DNA of 64,000 nt from Curtobacterium sp. MCBA15_012 (GCF_001864935.2 NZ_CP126267.1:620001-684000); one strand, 5' to 3'. Shown: positions 28,319 to 36,420, numbered from the stretch's first letter. Made by a program: numbers and translations. Notes: a model not told the origin generated them from the letters alone.

Positions 28319-29565
28319 TGCGTTCGTGGAGCATCCGGACCCGCACCGCGGTCGTGTTCGCGCTCACGTCGATGGCGCTGACGGCCGGGGTACTCGCGTT
28401 CGTGAACGTCTCGGCGCTGTGGTCGGTCGCGGACCAGCCGGCGTTCGCGTCGGTCCGGCAGGCGCCCGACGGACAGCGGGACGACGGGCAGCGGGACGAC
28501 GGGCAGCCGGACGGGCGAGGGGACGACGGGCAGGGCCACGCTCCGTCGCCGGACCGGGACCAGGCGCCCGAGCAGGGCGCGGTCGACGTCCACGGGCCAA
28601 CGGCCGGTGCCGAGGGCGACGACGCGTCGGTGGCCGTCGGCGGCGCGACCATCCAGCTCGTCGCCCAGGCGCAGTGGCAGTGGTCCGCGATCGGCGTCGC
28701 CGGGTCGGGCTGCATCGCCGGTGTCCTCGGGTGGTGGGTCAGCCGTCGGATGCTCCGGCCCGTCGACCGCATCACCGACCGCACGAACCGCATCTCGGCG
28801 TCGACGTTGCACGAGCGGATCGGCCTGGACGGTCCCGACGATGAACTCCGTCGGCTGTCGCGGACGATCGACCAGCTGCTCGACCGGCTCGAGGCGGCCT
28901 TCGACAGCCAGCGGCACTTCGTGGCCCAGGCGTCGCACGAACTCCGCACGCCGCTGGCCGTGCAGCGCGCGGCGCTCCAGATCGGGATGCCCGAGGGGGA
29001 CCCGCGGCTCGACGCCGTCCGGGACGAGCTGCTCGAGCAGAACCGTCGCACGGAACACCTGGTGGAGAGCCTGCTCGTGCTGGCCGAGGCCGACCGCGGT
29101 CTGGACGGCCGGGTCGAGCGGGTGGACCTCGGTGCCGTCGTCGACGACGTCGTCACGGGCTGCTCCGCGGCGGCGGACGGGCTCGACGTCCGGGTGCTCG
29201 TGTCCGTGGACGCCCCGGCGTCGCTCGTCGTGCCCGCGGAACCCGTGCTCACGCGGCAGCTCGTCCTCAACCTCGTCGACAACGCCGTCGAGTACAACCG
29301 CGCCGGCGGGACCGTCCGGATCGCCCTGGACGCCGCGGGACTCACGGTCGAGAACACCGGACCGGTCGTGCCGAGCGAGGTCGTGGCCGAGCTGACCGAG
29401 CCCTTCCGGCGCTGCCCCGACTCGGGCGACCGCGCCGTGCGGCGGCACAGCGGCCTCGGGTTGTCGATCGTCGCCGCGATCGCCCGGGCGCACGGCTGGG
29501 CCCTGGCGATCGACGCGCTGGCCGAGGGTGGTCTGCGCATCCGCGTCGGTGTTTCGTCGACGTGA
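28318..29565 (+). CDS. Two-component sensor histidine kinase
   Basis: 415 residues. Two membrane helices (about residues 10-35 and 120-140) enclose an extracytoplasmic segment of some 85 residues that is very rich in Asp, Gln and Gly, with DGQRD-type 5-residue repeats encoded by a 15-bp DNA repeat. A HAMP domain (RMLRPVDRITDRTNRISAS) follows, then HisKA with H207 in QASHELRTPLA and HATPase_c with N-box LVLNLVDNAVEYN and G-box HSGLGLSIV. The low-complexity acidic sensor loop has no recognisable ligand-binding fold; it could sense cations or cationic peptides, which is inference. Confidence 0.94.
   Translation: MRSWSIRTRTAVVFALTSMALTAGVLAFVNVSALWSVADQPAFASVRQAPDGQRDDGQRDDGQPDGRGDDGQGHAPSPDRDQAPEQGAVDVHGPTAGAEGDDASVAVGGATIQLVAQAQWQWSAIGVAGSGCIAGVLGWWVSRRMLRPVDRITDRTNRISASTLHERIGLDGPDDELRRLSRTIDQLLDRLEAAFDSQRHFVAQASHELRTPLAVQRAALQIGMPEGDPRLDAVRDELLEQNRRTEHLVESLLVLAEADRGLDGRVERVDLGAVVDDVVTGCSAAADGLDVRVLVSVDAPASLVVPAEPVLTRQLVLNLVDNAVEYNRAGGTVRIALDAAGLTVENTGPVVPSEVVAELTEPFRRCPDSGDRAVRRHSGLGLSIVAAIARAHGWALAIDALAEGGLRIRVGVSST
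28468..28532 (+). repeat. 15-bp in-frame repeat in the sensor loop of the histidine kinase
   Basis: Near-copies of GACGGGCAGCGGGAC encode successive DGQRD/DGQPD units in the extracytoplasmic loop. Confidence 0.7.
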
Positions 29566-29613
29566 CCTGACGGACACCCGGCACGAAACGCCCGCTCCGC
29601 TGGACTGGGTGAC

Positions 29614-30120
29614 ATGAAGCACACCACCGCACTCCGAACGGTCGCCCTCGTCCTCACCGCCGGGCTGGCCCTGCCGCTGGCCGCCTGCACCGCGACGCCG
29701 TCGGCCTCCTCCTCGTCCACGTCCTCCTCCTCTGCCGCCGGTCTCGGCGAACGCTGGGGCTCCTGCATGCGGGACGCCGGGTTCGACGTGACCGACCCCC
29801 AGGACGACGCCGTCCGGTCCGGGGCCGTCACGACACCGGACGGCGTCGACCAGGAGGCGTTCGCGCGCGCATCGAAGCAGTGCGCCGAGTCGCTCGGCGT
29901 GACGGGGGCGAGCACCGCGGACAAGCAGCGGTGGGAACGGGAGTACGCCGAGGTCGCGGACTGCATCCGTGAGCACGGCTACCCGGACCTGCCCGAGCAG
30001 CGACCGGGGGCTCTGGACTTCCAGTCGTACCCCCGGTCGTCGGAGGACGGCTTCCAGCAGACCGTGTCCGCGTGCCTGGCCGAGTTCTCGTCCGACACGA
30101 AGCAGCAGCAGGTCGGCTGA
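29614..30120 (+). CDS. Small secreted lipoprotein with conserved cysteines, paralogue 1
   Basis: 168 residues. The signal peptide ends in lipobox LAAC (lipidated Cys near residue 25), followed by a Ser-rich linker. The mature domain has four cysteines in the pattern GSCMRDAGF, SKQCAESLG, ADCIREHGYPD and SACLAEF, which could form two disulfides. The C(M/I/L)RxxG(F/Y) motifs also occur in the next protein, so the two are paralogues. Anchored to the outer face of the membrane. I do not know a function; its place between a sensor kinase and an efflux adaptor suggests a signal-binding or accessory role. Confidence 0.75.
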   Translation: MKHTTALRTVALVLTAGLALPLAACTATPSASSSSTSSSSAAGLGERWGSCMRDAGFDVTDPQDDAVRSGAVTTPDGVDQEAFARASKQCAESLGVTGASTADKQRWEREYAEVADCIREHGYPDLPEQRPGALDFQSYPRSSEDGFQQTVSACLAEFSSDTKQQQVG

Positions 30121-30135
30121 CCCGGCTCCGAGCCC

Positions 30136-30173
30136 GCACGCACGCGCACGAACAGCACGCACGCGCACGAACA
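30136..30173 (+). repeat. Two perfect 19-bp tandem copies between the lipoprotein genes
   Basis: GCACGCACGCGCACGAACA occurs twice back to back in the 64-bp gap; AGAGAGAGCGAC then leads into the next ATG. Confidence 0.85.
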
Positions 30174-30184
30174 GAGAGAGCGAC

Positions 30185-30688
30185 ATGACGAAGCGCACCA
30201 CCACCAGCACCACGACCGCCGCCGGGCTCCTGGTGCTCGCGGGCACCCTGGCCGGGTGCTCCACCGCCGGGCAGCCGTCGGGCGGCAGCACGAACGCCGC
30301 CGGCGGCACGAACACCGGCGGCACGGGCGGGTACGAGAGCTGCCTGCGGGAGAAGGGCTACGACTACCCGGACCAGGACGCGAAGGAGCACCTCGAACTG
30401 CGGATCCCGCAGGGCGCCGACGCCGCGCAGTTCCAGCAGGACCTGCAGCAGTGCCTGCGCGACAGCGGCGACGGTGCGGCGGGTTCGGCGAAGCCCCGGT
30501 CCGACGCCGAGCTCGACGCGTGGGACGCCGAGGTCGCGGCGTGCGTGCGTCGAGAGGGCATCGCGGACTTCCCGGACGACGTCGATGCGCGCGCCCCGAT
30601 CCTCGAGCGCAACCCCGCCGCCGACGCAGCCGTGGACAAGTGCTCCAGCGAGATCGCCGCGGAGGACCAGAAGGAGCAGGGCGAGTGA
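30185..30688 (+). CDS. Small secreted lipoprotein with conserved cysteines, paralogue 2
   Basis: 167 residues from the ATG at 30185. Signal peptide with lipobox LAGC, then a Gly/Thr/Asn-rich linker. The mature part again has four cysteines: ESCLREKGYDYPD, QQCLRDSG, AACVRREGIADFPDD and DKCSSE, matching the spacing and the CxR(E/D)xG(Y/F/I) motif of the upstream lipoprotein. The region is acidic and Gln-rich. Its stop overlaps the GTG of the efflux adaptor gene (GTGA), so the two are translationally coupled, which ties the lipoprotein to the transporter. Function unknown. Confidence 0.77.
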   Translation: MTKRTTTSTTTAAGLLVLAGTLAGCSTAGQPSGGSTNAAGGTNTGGTGGYESCLREKGYDYPDQDAKEHLELRIPQGADAAQFQQDLQQCLRDSGDGAAGSAKPRSDAELDAWDAEVAACVRREGIADFPDDVDARAPILERNPAADAAVDKCSSEIAAEDQKEQGE

Positions 30689-31734
30689 CCGCGCAGCGCA
30701 GCAGCCGGAAGCTCGTCGTCGCGGCGGCCGTCGTCGCGGTCCTCGGCGCCGGGGTCGGTGGGTGGGCACTCACGAGCCTGCCGTCGTCGACGCCCGCGTC
30801 GGCGGAGTCCACGGCCCAGCGGCACCACGAGACCGCGCCGGTGACGAAGGGCGACCTCGTCGACACGAAGACCTTCTCGGGCTCGCTCGGGTACGGCAAG
30901 CCGACCGGCGTGCCCGGTGCGGCATCCGGCACGCTGACCTGGCTGCCGAAGCCGGGCCAGGTCGTCCACCGCGACGAGCCGCTCTACGCGGTCGACGAAC
31001 GTCCCGTCCGCGCGATGGTCGGCGCGACGCCGATGTGGCGCACGCTCGAGCGCGGGCGCAAGGGCGACGACGTGCAGCAGCTCAACGAGAACCTCGCGGC
31101 GCTCGGCTACGACGTCGCCGTCGACCGGACGTTCGGCCCCCGGACGGAGCGGGCGGTGCAGCGGTGGCAGAAGGACCGGGGGCTCGAGGTGACGGGGACG
31201 ATCACGACGAACGACGTCGTCTTCGTCGATGGCGACGTCCGCGTCGAATCCGTCACCGGGGTCCTCGGTCAGCCGCCGGCGGGTGACCTGCTGCAGGTCA
31301 CGAGCACGAATCGCGTCGTGACCGCCACGGTCCCGCAGCGTGACGCCGAGCGGATGGTCGTCGGCACGACGGTCCGGCTGCTCGTGAACGGCACGGGCGA
31401 TCCGCTCGAGGGGCAGGTCGTCGACAACGAGCCGACCAAGGGCGACGACGGGACGACGAGCGTCGCGGTGACGATCAGCTTCGACCCGGGCGACCGGCAG
31501 CTGCCCGCGGCCGCCTCGGCCCGCATCGAGGCCGAGGGGCAGGCCGAGCGGGACGTGCTCAGCGTCCCGGTGTCCGCACTGCTCGCCGGCAGCACCGCCG
31601 ATGCGTTCGCCGTCGACGTGGTGCGGCGCGACGGCACCACGAAGCGCGTCCCGGTCCGGGTCGGGTTCGTGGCCTCCGGCCGGGCAGCGGTGACGGGCGA
31701 CGTCGCCGAGGGTGACCGGGTGGTGGTGCCGTGA
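30685..31734 (+). CDS. Efflux adaptor with peptidoglycan-binding domain (HlyD/MacA-like)
   Basis: 349 residues with a GTG start overlapping the previous stop. An N-terminal membrane anchor (LVVAAAVVAVLGAGVGGWAL) is followed by a lipoyl/barrel-like adaptor region (VTKGDLVDTKTFSGSLGYG, LTWLPKPGQVVHRDEPLYAVDE). A PG_binding_1 domain sits inside it (LERGRKGDDVQQLNENLAALGYDV...FGPRTERAVQRWQKDRGLEVTG). The C-terminal half is the usual beta-barrel and membrane-proximal part. In Gram-positive bacteria such adaptors join MacB-type ABC exporters to the cell wall, as here with the next two genes. Substrate unknown; antimicrobial peptides or wall-active compounds are a guess. Confidence 0.88.
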   Translation: MTAQRSSRKLVVAAAVVAVLGAGVGGWALTSLPSSTPASAESTAQRHHETAPVTKGDLVDTKTFSGSLGYGKPTGVPGAASGTLTWLPKPGQVVHRDEPLYAVDERPVRAMVGATPMWRTLERGRKGDDVQQLNENLAALGYDVAVDRTFGPRTERAVQRWQKDRGLEVTGTITTNDVVFVDGDVRVESVTGVLGQPPAGDLLQVTSTNRVVTATVPQRDAERMVVGTTVRLLVNGTGDPLEGQVVDNEPTKGDDGTTSVAVTISFDPGDRQLPAAASARIEAEGQAERDVLSVPVSALLAGSTADAFAVDVVRRDGTTKRVPVRVGFVASGRAAVTGDVAEGDRVVVP

Positions 31735-32534
31735 TGGCGTCCACCCGTCGTCCGGCCCCCGGGCCCGACCGGCACCCGACAGGCACGTCGGCGCGCACGT
31801 CCGCGGCCGACCACGCCCCGTCGCCCGTCCTGTCGCTGCAGGACGTCGTCAAGTCCTACGGCGAGGTCCAGGCCCTGCGCGGGGTGTCGCTCGAGGTGGA
31901 CCACGGGGAGCTCGTCGCGGTCGTCGGCCCGTCCGGCTCGGGCAAGTCGACGATGCTCAACATCATCGGGACGCTCGACCGTCCGACCTCCGGGACGGTG
32001 ACGATCGCCGGCAACGCGGTCGACCGGATGTCCGACGACGCACTGTCCGTGCTCCGGGCCGACCACATCGGGTTCGTCTTCCAGCACTTCCACCTGCAGC
32101 CCGGTGCCACCGCGGCAGAGAACGTCGCCGACGGCCTGCTGTACGCCGGGGTGTCCCGGTCCGAGCGGCACGAGCGTGCGGTCCGGGCGCTCGAACGGGT
32201 CGGCCTCGGTCGCCGCGCGGGGCACCGTCCCGGCCAGCTGTCGGGCGGCGAGAAGCAGCGCGTCGCGATCGCCCGGGCGATCGTCGGCGAACCGACGATC
32301 CTGCTCGCCGACGAGCCGACCGGCGCGCTCGACACGGCGACCGGCGGCGCGATCCTCGACCTGCTCCACGAGCTCAACGAGGAGGGCACCACCGTGCTCG
32401 TGATCACCCACGACCTGGACCTCGCCGCCGACCTGCCCCGGCAGGTGCGGATGCGCGACGGCCAGGTGCAGCAGGACAGCACGGGCGGGGACGCCAGGAG
32501 CCTGGCCGACGCGATCGCGGGAGGTGCGCGGTGA
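31734..32534 (+). CDS. ABC transporter ATP-binding protein, MacB/LolD type
   Basis: 266 residues from the ATG at 31734; a GTG one codon earlier is also possible. A 30-residue Pro/Arg-rich N-terminal tail precedes the ATPase domain: Walker A VGPSGSGKST, Q-loop FVFQHFHLQP, signature LSGGEKQR, Walker B ILLADEPTGALD and switch His in VITHD. It powers the permease encoded next, with the adaptor upstream. The starts and stops of these genes overlap (TGATG before and GTGA after), so the three are made together. Confidence 0.95.
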   Translation: MASTRRPAPGPDRHPTGTSARTSAADHAPSPVLSLQDVVKSYGEVQALRGVSLEVDHGELVAVVGPSGSGKSTMLNIIGTLDRPTSGTVTIAGNAVDRMSDDALSVLRADHIGFVFQHFHLQPGATAAENVADGLLYAGVSRSERHERAVRALERVGLGRRAGHRPGQLSGGEKQRVAIARAIVGEPTILLADEPTGALDTATGGAILDLLHELNEEGTTVLVITHDLDLAADLPRQVRMRDGQVQQDSTGGDARSLADAIAGGAR

Positions 32535-33790
32535 GCGCCGGGGCCGTCCGGTCCAGCGCCGGGGCCGTCGGGTCCGTCGCCGGGGCCGTCGGGTCCCGCG
32601 CCGGGGCCGTCCGCTCCCGCGTCGGGCTCGGCGACCTGCTCCGCCTCGGCGTGTTCGGCCTCCGCACCCGTCCGACCCGTGTGGTCCTGTCCGCGCTCGG
32701 CATCGCCATCGGCATCGCGGCGATGATCGCGGTCGTCGGGATCTCGAGCTCGAGCAAGGCCGAGCTGGACCGGGTGCTCGACGCACTCGGGACCAACGTC
32801 CTGACCGTGACCGAGGCGCAGTCCTTCGGCGAGTCGACGCCGCTGCCGCCCACCGCGGTGGACTCGGTCGCACGGCAGCGCGCCGTCGAGCGCGCCGCGG
32901 GCGTCGGGACGGTCAAGGGGGCGCACGTGTACCGCAACGCACTGGTGCCGGAGGGGGAGTCGCGCGGCATCCAGGTGATGGCGACGTGGGGCGACGTGCC
33001 CGACGTCCTCGGCGGGCAGCTCGCCGACGGACGCTGGGTCGACCCGGGCGCCGACGCCCCCGACCAGGTCGTGCTCGGTGCCGAGGCCGCGACGGCGCTG
33101 GGCATCGACGCGGTGGACCCCGACACCCGCGTCTGGACGGGCGGCCGCTGGGTGCAGGTCGTCGGGATCCTCGCCCCGCTCGAACTCGCCCCGGACCTGG
33201 ACAACAGCGTCTTCGTGCCGCGTGGCACCGCGGCGGACCTCGGCTTCGACGGGCACCCGAGCGCGGTCTACACCCGCGTCGACCCCGAGCAGGTCGCGGC
33301 GGTCCGGGACCGCCTCGCCCGTGCGGTCTCGCCGCTCGCACCGACCGAGGTCGGGGTCACCCGGCCCTCGGACGCCCTGGCCGCGAAGAACGCGACCGAC
33401 GACTCGTTCACCGGGCTCCTGGTCGGCATCGGCGGTGTGGCGCTGCTGGTCGGCGGCATCGGCGTCGCGAACACGATGGTGATCACGGTCCTCGAACGAC
33501 GCGCCGAGGTCGGTGTCCGGCGGGCGCTCGGCGCGCGGCGACGGCACATCCGGGACCAGTTCCTCGTGGAGTCCCTGCTGCTGTCGACGCTCGGCGGCAT
33601 GGCGGGGGTGGTCGTCGGCGTCGCGGTGACGGCCGCCTTCGCGATCAGCCAGCACTGGCCGGTCGCGGTGCCGCTCTGGGCGGTCGCCGGCGGCCTCGGC
33701 GCGACGATCGTCATCGGCGGGGTGTCCGGGCTGTACCCGGCCGCGCGCGCCGCGCGCATCCCGCCGACGTCGGCCCTCGCGGCCGTCTGA
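32531..33790 (+). CDS. ABC transporter permease, MacB/FtsX type
   Basis: 419 residues with a GTG start overlapping the ATPase stop. A cytoplasmic tail of four near-identical heptads (AGAVRS and variants), encoded by a 21-bp DNA repeat, precedes membrane helix 1 (VVLSALGIAIGIAAMIAVVGI). Then comes a large extracytoplasmic MacB_PCD-like domain of about 220 residues, and three helices at the C-terminus with the conserved cytoplasmic phrase ERRAEVGVRRALGARRRHIRDQFLVESL. This is the four-helix MacB layout: mechanotransmission rather than transport through the membrane. Last gene of the co-directional block that begins with the response regulator. Confidence 0.93.
   Translation: MSAGAVRSSAGAVGSVAGAVGSRAGAVRSRVGLGDLLRLGVFGLRTRPTRVVLSALGIAIGIAAMIAVVGISSSSKAELDRVLDALGTNVLTVTEAQSFGESTPLPPTAVDSVARQRAVERAAGVGTVKGAHVYRNALVPEGESRGIQVMATWGDVPDVLGGQLADGRWVDPGADAPDQVVLGAEAATALGIDAVDPDTRVWTGGRWVQVVGILAPLELAPDLDNSVFVPRGTAADLGFDGHPSAVYTRVDPEQVAAVRDRLARAVSPLAPTEVGVTRPSDALAAKNATDDSFTGLLVGIGGVALLVGGIGVANTMVITVLERRAEVGVRRALGARRRHIRDQFLVESLLLSTLGGMAGVVVGVAVTAAFAISQHWPVAVPLWAVAGGLGATIVIGGVSGLYPAARAARIPPTSALAAV
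32534..32617 (+). repeat. 21-bp tandem repeat, four copies, at the start of the permease gene
   Basis: Unit AGCGCCGGGGCCGTCCGGTCC and three variants, back to back and in frame, giving (S/V/R)AGAV(R/G)S four times just after the GTG start. Confidence 0.9.
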
Positions 33791-33829
33791 TCCGCGCGGA
33801 CGGCCGGGCTCGTCCGCCCAGCGCGACCG

Positions 33830-33876
33830 CCTGGAGGCCCGGTGCCGGTTCCTGGAACCGGCACCGGGCCTCCAGG
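33830..33876 (+). repeat. Palindromic intergenic element (copy c), variant arm
   Basis: A 23-bp perfect stem starting CCTGGAGGCCCGGTGCCGG with a single-base centre. It keeps the GGAGGCCCGGTGCC core but has CCT in place of the GACGGAC outer arm, changed on both sides. It ends 15 nt before the DUF2231 start codon and abuts that gene's -10. Confidence 0.82.
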
Positions 33877-33878
33877 CC

Positions 33879-33884
33879 TACCGT
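33879..33884 (+). promoter_or_regulatory. -10 hexamer for leaderless DUF2231 gene
   Basis: TACCGT lies 7 nt before the ATG at 33892, with no Shine-Dalgarno. It directly follows the copy c palindrome. Confidence 0.55.
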
Positions 33885-33891
33885 CCAGGAC

Positions 33892-34446
33892 ATGCCTGAG
33901 CTGCCCCTGCTGCGTCGCCTCACCGACTCCATCGAGCACGCGAGCGTGCTCGACAAGGCCGTCGACCTCGACACCCGCGCCGTCCGCGCGATCGCCAAGC
34001 CGAAGGCGCTGCGCCAGCTGCTGCACGGCGTGCCGATCGGTCACCCGCTGCACCCGCTGATGGTGCAGGTGCCGCTCGGCGCCTGGATCTCGGCGGCCGT
34101 CCTCGACACGATCGGGGGGAAGGGGAACGCCCGCGCGGCCCAGACCCTCACCGGCGTCGGGATCGCCTCGGCTGGGAGCGCCTCGATGGCGGGCTACGTC
34201 GACTGGGCCGAGCTGTCCCTCGAGCAGCGCCGCACCGGGTGGGTGCACCAGGCCGTGAACTGGGTCGGCATCACGTTCTTCGGGCTGTCGTGGTGGCAGC
34301 GCCGGAAGGGCAACACCGCCGCTGGCAAGGCCCTCGGGTTCGTCGGCCTGGCGGTCGTCGGGGTCGGCGGGTACCTCGGCGGGCACCTGTCGTACCGGCA
34401 GCGGGCCGGCGTCGGGTCGAGCGACCGGGTACCGTTCGACTCCTGA
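33892..34446 (+). CDS. DUF2231-like membrane protein
   Basis: 184 residues. The phrase LHGVPIGHPLHPLMVQVPLGAWISAAVLD is the hallmark of DUF2231 proteins; three or four further hydrophobic segments follow (SAGSASMAGYVDW, WVGITFFGLSWWQ, ALGFVGLAVVGVGGYLGGHL). In other actinobacteria such genes often accompany Rieske-type ferredoxins, but none is present here. Integral to the cytoplasmic membrane; function unknown. The gene appears leaderless. Confidence 0.82.
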   Translation: MPELPLLRRLTDSIEHASVLDKAVDLDTRAVRAIAKPKALRQLLHGVPIGHPLHPLMVQVPLGAWISAAVLDTIGGKGNARAAQTLTGVGIASAGSASMAGYVDWAELSLEQRRTGWVHQAVNWVGITFFGLSWWQRRKGNTAAGKALGFVGLAVVGVGGYLGGHLSYRQRAGVGSSDRVPFDS

Positions 34447-34493
34447 TCCCGCACGCACCGACGCCCGTCCCGCTCCGGTGGGGCGGGCGTTCC

Positions 34494-34535
34494 TGCGTTC
34501 GTGTTGGTTCTGCGACGGAACAGTTGCGTTCGTGT
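34494..34535 (+). promoter_or_regulatory. Candidate FruR operator repeats
   Basis: TGCGTTCGTGT occurs at 34494-34504 and again at 34525-34535, spaced 31 bp (three helical turns) apart. TTGGTT (from 34504) and AACCAA (near 34561-34566) form a further inverted pair around them. Direct repeats of this kind are typical of DeoR-family operators; the site lies directly before the DeoR gene. Confidence 0.55.
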
Positions 34536-34586
34536 GGCTTCCAGACGTACAGTTCCTGAAACCAACGGGAACGAAGGAGTTCGGGC

Positions 34587-35375
34587 ATGTACGCAACGGA
34601 GCGGCAGGACGCCATCGCCGCCGCGCTGCAGTCGGCCGGGCGGGTGTCCGTCGCCGACCTCGCCGAGCACTTCGACGTCACCACCGAGACCGTCCGCCGC
34701 GACCTCGGCGCGCTCGAGACCGCCGGGGTCCTGCGCCGCGTGCACGGGGGAGCCGTCCCCGTCGGACGGTCGAGCATCGTGGAGCTGTCCGTCGCCGAGC
34801 GCGAGGGCCAGCACGGCACCGCGAAGACCGCGATCGCCCGGGCCGCGATGCGCCTGGTCCCGCCGACCTTCACCGGCTCGATCGCCCTCGACGCCGGCAC
34901 CACCTGCGCGGCCGTCGCCGCCGAGCTCGTGCGCTGGGAACCCGCGACGCCCGGCGCGACGCTGACCGTCGTCACGAACTCCGTGCCGATCGCCGCCGCC
35001 CTGCAGCACAGCGAGCACGTCGAGCTGCACCTGCTCGGCGGCCGCGTCCGCGGGGTCACGAGCGCCGCGGTCGGCACCGCCACGGTCGAGCAGATCGGGG
35101 CGCTCCGGCCCGACATCGCCTTCGTCGGCACGAACGGGCTGTCCGCGGGCTTCGGCCTGAGCACCCCCGACGAGTACGAGGCCGGCGTCAAGGGCGCCTA
35201 CGTGCTCGCCGCCCGCCGCAGCGTGGTCCTCGCCGACGCCGCCAAGCACGGGGTCGAGGCGCTCATGCGCTTCGCCCGCCTCGACGAGATCGACACGCTC
35301 GTCACCGACCAGGAGCCCCCGGCGGACCTCGCCGTGGCGCTCGCCGACGCCGACGTGGAGGTCGTGGTCGCATGA
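34587..35375 (+). CDS. fruR: DeoR family repressor of the fructose operon
   Basis: 262 residues. N-terminal DeoR winged helix (RQDAIAAALQSAGRVSVADLAEHFDVTTETVRRDLGALETAGVLRRVHGGAVP) and a C-terminal DeoRC sugar-phosphate sensor domain (SIALDAGTTCAAVAAEL, VTNSVPIAAAL, LLGGRV, FVGTNGLSAGFGLSTPDE). Family members that precede fruK and the fructose PTS respond to fructose 1-phosphate. The ATG has GAAGGAG upstream and its stop overlaps the fruK start (ATGA). Direct repeats just upstream are candidate auto-operators. The gene symbol rests on operon context. Confidence 0.93.
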   Translation: MYATERQDAIAAALQSAGRVSVADLAEHFDVTTETVRRDLGALETAGVLRRVHGGAVPVGRSSIVELSVAEREGQHGTAKTAIARAAMRLVPPTFTGSIALDAGTTCAAVAAELVRWEPATPGATLTVVTNSVPIAAALQHSEHVELHLLGGRVRGVTSAAVGTATVEQIGALRPDIAFVGTNGLSAGFGLSTPDEYEAGVKGAYVLAARRSVVLADAAKHGVEALMRFARLDEIDTLVTDQEPPADLAVALADADVEVVVA

Positions 35376-36403
35376 ACCAGACCAGCGCTGCCGCCGGCAG
35401 CACCGCCAGCACCCGCATCGTCACCGTGACGCCCAACCCGTCCCTCGACCGGACGATCGAACTCGCCGGGGAGCTGCAGCGCGGTGCCGTGCAGCGGGCC
35501 GTGCACACCACGGCCGAGCCCGGCGGCAAGGGCGTCAACGTCTCCCGGGTCGTCGTGGCCAGCGGCGGCGACACCCTCGCGGTCCTGCCCGGGGACGAGC
35601 TCGACCCCGTGCTGCTCGGGCTCGCGACCCGTGGCATCCCGACCGCAGCGCTGCCGATCGGCGCCCCGCTCCGGTCGAACGTGACCGTGACCGAGCCGAC
35701 CGGCACCACGACGAAGCTCAACGAGCCCGGGCCCTCGCTCGCCGGCCGCCTGGACGACCTCGCCGCGCTCGTCGCCGACGCCGCCGGGCCCACCGCGACC
35801 GGACCGGCCGCACGCTGGGTGGTGTTCGCCGGCTCGCTGCCGCCCGGGCTCCCGGACGACGCGCTCGCGGTCCTCGTCCGCGCGGTCCGCAGGCGGCACG
35901 GGGACCAGGTCCGCATCGCCGTCGACTCGTCGGGCGTCCCCTTCACGGCACTGCTGCAGTCCGGGGAGCGCATCGACCTGGTCAAGCCGAACGCCGAGGA
36001 GCTCGCCGAGGTCGTCGGCGGCGACCCGGAGGGCTACGAGCGCGACCCCGCCGCCGCCGCGGTGGCCGCCCAGCGCCTCCGCGACAAGCACGTCGACGCC
36101 GTGCTGCTCACGCTCGGCAGCGCCGGCGCCGTCCTCGTCTCGGACGAGGGGGCCTTCGCCGCCGCGGCACCGCGCATCACCGCGCGGTCCACGGTCGGCG
36201 CGGGGGACTCCTCGCTCGCCGGCTACCTGCTCGCCGAGGTCGCCGGTGCGACCCCCGCCGAGCGGCTCGCCCAGGCCGTCGCCACCGGAGCCGCCGCTGC
36301 GGCGCTCCCCGGCAGCGACGTGCCCGCCCTCGACCACACCGACCCCGGCAGCGTGACCGTCCGGACCCTGCACCCGTCGCAGGTCCCGGAACCGATCGCC
36401 TGA
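35372..36403 (+). CDS. fruK: 1-phosphofructokinase (PfkB family)
   Basis: 343 residues. PfkB signatures: VTVTPNPSLDRTIEL at the N-terminus, GGKGVNVSRVVVASGGDTLAV near residue 52, and the catalytic anion-hole motif TVGAGDSSLAGYL with its Asp near the C-terminus. It phosphorylates fructose 1-phosphate, the product of the fructose PTS encoded next, to fructose 1,6-bisphosphate. Translationally coupled to fruR by a 4-bp overlap. The first 15 residues are a Ser/Thr/Ala-rich extension. Confidence 0.96.
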   Translation: MNQTSAAAGSTASTRIVTVTPNPSLDRTIELAGELQRGAVQRAVHTTAEPGGKGVNVSRVVVASGGDTLAVLPGDELDPVLLGLATRGIPTAALPIGAPLRSNVTVTEPTGTTTKLNEPGPSLAGRLDDLAALVADAAGPTATGPAARWVVFAGSLPPGLPDDALAVLVRAVRRRHGDQVRIAVDSSGVPFTALLQSGERIDLVKPNAEELAEVVGGDPEGYERDPAAAAVAAQRLRDKHVDAVLLTLGSAGAVLVSDEGAFAAAAPRITARSTVGAGDSSLAGYLLAEVAGATPAERLAQAVATGAAAAALPGSDVPALDHTDPGSVTVRTLHPSQVPEPIA

Positions 36404-36420
36404 CCGACACCGCAGCACCG

